DNA of 64,000 nucleotides, from assembly GCF_008386395.1 (NCBI RefSeq), contig NZ_CP043761.1, positions 3,906,001 through 3,970,000 of the forward strand, given 5' to 3'. The DNA comes from Paenibacillus sp. 37 (lineage in GTDB: Bacteria; Bacillota; Bacilli; Paenibacillales; Paenibacillaceae). A program made the translations under genes and the position numbers. The notes below the pieces were generated by a model, which made no database searches, was not told where the DNA came from, and worked only from the letters and a program-made list of their open reading frames with translations. Below, piece by piece: positions 62,033-64,000 of this stretch (its first letter is position 1; every line of letters starts with the position of its first letter).

Positions 62033-62138
62033 AAATAAGGTATTTTTGTTCATTAATTACGCATTATTCAGAGAGATATACAGCATTGTTCAATGCTGTA
62101 TATGGTAGTTCAAGTTTTTTTCCTCTATGTGGAAACTA

Positions 62139-62444
62139 TTAATTATGATGTTGAATAAGATCAATTTCCTGGAAGCGACTGACTTCCTTTTCCCAACGCT
62201 CTTCTACATATTGACGGTGAACCGGGTGATTGTTGTATGCATCATACGCAGCCTGATCCGCAAAGACCATCGAGAAGCTGTAGTCAAACTCATTCTTCTC
62301 ACTTACCTGTTTCAGAACCTGAAATTGCTCTACGCCAGGAATGACAGCCAGTGCATCCGAACTTTCCTTCAAAAAGGCTTCGGCCTCCGGTGTATCTTTA
62401 CCCGCGTAAAGTGTAAACGTTACCATATGTGTGATGCTGCTCAT
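62139..62444 (-). CDS. Dabb-family (stress-responsive alpha/beta barrel) protein
   Basis: The start at 62444 follows GAGGAGG and gives 101 residues. ITHMVTFTLYAGKDTPEAEA, FSMVFADQAAYDAYNNHPVH and QYVEERWEKEV match the Dabb domain, a ferredoxin-like dimeric barrel. Family members occur in plants and bacteria, sometimes as stress-induced proteins or small-molecule cyclases. Function here is unknown, and it is monocistronic. Confidence 0.85.
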   Translation of the reverse strand: MSSITHMVTFTLYAGKDTPEAEAFLKESSDALAVIPGVEQFQVLKQVSEKNEFDYSFSMVFADQAAYDAYNNHPVHRQYVEERWEKEVSRFQEIDLIQHHN

Positions 62445-62549
62445 CTCTATTTCCTCCTCCAATATGTTCGTACTCGTTTCCTAGTGTACATCCGAATGTG
62501 TTGTAAGCGCAATAATTGGTTGAATTAATTTTTAATCAGATGGTTATCT

Positions 62550-62782
62550 CTATATAAATTGAACTAAAGAATATTTACACTGGTCACTTCGATGACAGAA
62601 CAACCTTCCGATCGCTGTTATCCCCAGATTTTTTTGATTCCTTCTATAAAAGGGGTAAATTCGGGGATAGCTTATGCTTCCGATGTAGCTTTCTTGCAGA
62701 AAGCTTGTAGGCGAACGCTACGCTTCTTCAGGTTCTTTCTGTCCTCTCCGTTTTGTGTAAATGTTTAGTTCAATTTATATAG
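62550..62782. repeat. 233-bp MITE-like element with terminal inverted repeats
   Basis: CTATATAAATTGAACTAAA is at the left end, and its exact reverse complement ends at 62782; beyond 19 bp the arms continue (GAATATTTACAC / CATTTACAC). The interior holds CCGATCGCTGTTATCCCC and a second pairing region but no reading frame. A truncated copy lies at 40290-40385. I recall this element as common in Paenibacillus genomes (memory, not checked). It fits a non-autonomous transposable element or a structured intergenic RNA. Confidence 0.7.
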
Positions 62783-62832
62783 TTACAAATATTAATTAAA
62801 AATCACAAGGTTTTACCCTGAATATGTACACA

Positions 62833-62865
62833 AAAAAACCTCAGGACAAATCCCGAGGTTTTCTT
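62833..62865 (-). terminator. Terminator of rpmE2
   Basis: AACCTC(A)GG and CC(C)GAGGTT pair around ACAAAT. On the minus strand a run of seven T follows. Confidence 0.85.
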
Positions 62866-62882
62866 GTAATGTATGGATAAAC

Positions 62883-63134
62883 TTATTTGTTGATGTTGTA
62901 TTTACGGTTAAATTTATCAACACGACCACCGATATCCACGTTTCTTTGTTTACCAGTGAAGAACGGGTGGGATGCGGAACTAGTGTCCACACGGATTACT
63001 GGGTAAGAGTTACCGTCTTCCCATTCCATAGTTTCGTTAGAGAACTTCGTGGAAGAACTCAGGAATTTGAAATCAGCACTTGCATCGTAAAAAATTACGA
63101 GTTGTGTCTTTGGATGGATGTCAACTTTTGGCAT
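62883..63134 (-). CDS. rpmE2: 50S ribosomal protein bL31, type B
   Basis: The 83-residue protein matches bL31 type [41 protein letters not shown] and [14 protein letters not shown]. It lacks the four Cys of the zinc-binding L31, so it is the zinc-independent paralogue that replaces RpmE when zinc is scarce and is under Zur control in Bacillus subtilis (YtiA). I looked upstream for a Zur box and did not see one. A TATAAT lies in the upstream minus-strand region near 63190. AAAGGAG precedes the ATG. Confidence 0.95.
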   Translation of the reverse strand: MPKVDIHPKTQLVIFYDASADFKFLSSSTKFSNETMEWEDGNSYPVIRVDTSSASHPFFTGKQRNVDIGGRVDKFNRKYNINK

Positions 63135-63278
63135 AATCTATTTACACTCCTTTAATATGGGTACTTCTTTAGAATCAAACTACATTTTATTATACTCTTT
63201 TTTCGGACAAAGTACCAGCAGGATTTGAGGAATAGCTAAAAAAATTATGATATCTGTGATTTTACACCTAATCAGGTG

Positions 63279-63545
63279 TCACGCCGTCCCTTTCTCCAGT
63301 ACATTCAACATGTACTCCAAAGCCTCCAGTTCATCCCTGCCTCTTGTCTGTAATCTGACAACACTACCATATCGAATGGGTAGTAACGCCATTCCAAGCA
63401 GGCTTTTGACATCTACACGATGCTCATGCTCAGACTCCATATACGACAAAATAATATCCGAGGAAAAACGCGACGCTTGAGAAGATACCGACATCAGATC
63501 ATCCCGATGAAAATCAGCGTGTATCATAAATTCATGTACTCTCAC
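63279..63545 (-). CDS. HPr-like protein with altered active site
   Basis: The 88-residue protein (GTG start after AAAGGAA) aligns along its whole length with HPr: helix 1 MSVSSQASRFSSDIILSYM and the regulatory-serine region DVKSLLGMALLPIRYGSVVR, then GRDELEALEYMLNVLE. In the catalytic loop the usual H-A-R-P-A becomes H-R-D-D-L. His13 aligns with the phosphorylated His15, but the arginine two residues later is replaced by Asp. The Ser of K-S-L-L-G (Ser46 equivalent) is kept. It is therefore more likely a regulatory, Crh-like protein than a PTS phosphocarrier (inference). Confidence 0.8.
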   Translation of the reverse strand: MRVHEFMIHADFHRDDLMSVSSQASRFSSDIILSYMESEHEHRVDVKSLLGMALLPIRYGSVVRLQTRGRDELEALEYMLNVLEKGTA

Positions 63546-63674
63546 AACCTTCAGTTCCTTTCGCTAAGTACTTATTCACCAATATGGTGTGTATCCATTT
63601 ATATATTAAAATCTTCATGAATTATACCATGTTATGGGAGCTTGACCCATACTTTTTTGCAAAAAAAACAAAAA

Positions 63675-63699
63675 AAGAGTCCTATACCGCAGGACTCTT
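63675..63699 (-). terminator. Terminator of the alcohol dehydrogenase gene
   Basis: AAGAGTCCT and AGGACTCTT form a perfect 9-bp stem with a 7-base loop. On the minus strand a long T run follows. Confidence 0.9.
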
Positions 63700-63710
63700 C
63701 CAGGTTGTTC

Positions 63711-64000
63711 TTACATACCGTTCGGATATACCATGACCTTCAGACTGCCGCTTTTATTGTGTAATGCGCGCTCCATCGCCTGCTGTGTCTCTTCAAGTGG
63801 ATAACGATCTGTAATCAAGGACATCACGTCATGCTGGCCGGAGCTCAGGAACTCAATTCCTGCCGGATACGTATTGGCATAACGGAATATGCCATAGATA
63901 TCAACTTCATTGTCCGCAATAAATGGAACATTGAGTGCGATCTCGTCCTGTGCAGGCAGGCCCACAATCGCAAGTTTCCCTCCACGTCGAAGTGAATACA
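63711..64000 (-). CDS. Zinc-type alcohol/sorbitol dehydrogenase, C-terminal part (truncated by window edge)
   Basis: The frame is open to base 64000, so the N-terminal three quarters lie outside the window. What remains is the end of a medium-chain dehydrogenase: YSLRRGGKLAIVGLPAQDEI, VDIYGIFRYANTYPAGIEFL, a short Ser/Gly turn, MSLITDRYPLEETQQAMERA and SLKVMVYP. The I-Y-G-I-F-R-Y-x-N-x-Y segment is typical of sorbitol/xylitol dehydrogenases (GutB-like), which oxidise polyols with NAD+ using zinc. The zinc ligands are not in view. Confidence 0.88.
   Translation of the reverse strand, partial: YSLRRGGKLAIVGLPAQDEIALNVPFIADNEVDIYGIFRYANTYPAGIEFLSSGQHDVMSLITDRYPLEETQQAMERALHNKSGSLKVMVYPNGM

Noticed and set aside
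63135..63278. Zur box upstream of rpmE2
   Set aside because: Type B L31 genes are often Zur-controlled, but I could not find the expected palindrome here.
1..64000. CRISPR arrays, tRNA or rRNA genes
   Set aside because: No regularly spaced identical repeats and no cloverleaf or rRNA-like stretches were seen. The dispersed repeats differ in spacing and are each isolated.

Overview
The window looks like a chromosomal segment of a Paenibacillus-type Firmicute. The evidence is the S-layer-homology protein at the left edge, the LplB/YtcP/lipoprotein style of sugar ABC transporter, strong AGGAGG ribosome binding sites with occasional GTG/TTG starts, and several dispersed intergenic repeats of a kind I associate with Paenibacillus genomes. 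No rRNA, tRNA or CRISPR was found.

Layout. 1-8.2 kb: the end of an SLH surface protein, an SetA-like efflux pump, then a patchwork of small independent genes (VOC, DinB-like, DUF3888, GNAT, Nudix, one unknown) separated by copies of a dispersed hairpin repeat and by broken genes (DHA2 efflux, PAP2, mprF C-terminus). 8.2-26.2 kb: a carbohydrate utilisation locus. A GntR/LacI-type regulator precedes, all on the plus strand, a GH42-like protein of unknown specificity, a GH38 alpha-mannosidase, two ABC permeases, a solute-binding lipoprotein, a glutaminase-A/DUF4965 protein, a GH106-like hydrolase and a secreted GxGYxYP protein. A clear promoter with an inverted repeat over the likely start site precedes the first structural gene. 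No ABC ATPase is present, so a shared MsmX-type ATPase encoded elsewhere is expected. 26.2-38 kb: an AT-rich accessory region with a frameshifted holin-like type I toxin, a TetR/membrane-protein pair, prophage-like fragments, a broken metallopeptidase, an undescribed pair of small membrane proteins, a complete IS3-family element sitting in the loop of a terminator hairpin, a MarR/YhdH divergent pair, a decayed ABC exporter fused to a substrate-binding-protein remnant, and an XRE-cupin/YbaK operon.

38-42.4 kb: a WG-repeat protein and an ECF sigma/DUF4179 anti-sigma operon. 42.5-53 kb: a compact six-gene minus-strand operon encoding a MoxR-type AAA+ ATPase, a DUF5682 protein, a VWA protein, a DUF4132 protein, a SWIM zinc-finger protein and a small unknown protein. 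By domain content this matches the poorly understood Escherichia coli yehL-yehM-yehP-yehQ/yehI(molR) set and is the strongest candidate for an interesting system. 53.4-64 kb: aldo/keto reductase, P450, an L7/L12-C-domain membrane protein, an ArsR-controlled MFS pump with three matching operator palindromes, two SDRs, a PoxB-like enzyme, a Dabb protein, bL31 type B, a divergent HPr-like protein, and the end of a zinc alcohol dehydrogenase. A 233-bp MITE-like repeat lies at 62.55 kb, with a truncated copy at 40.29 kb.
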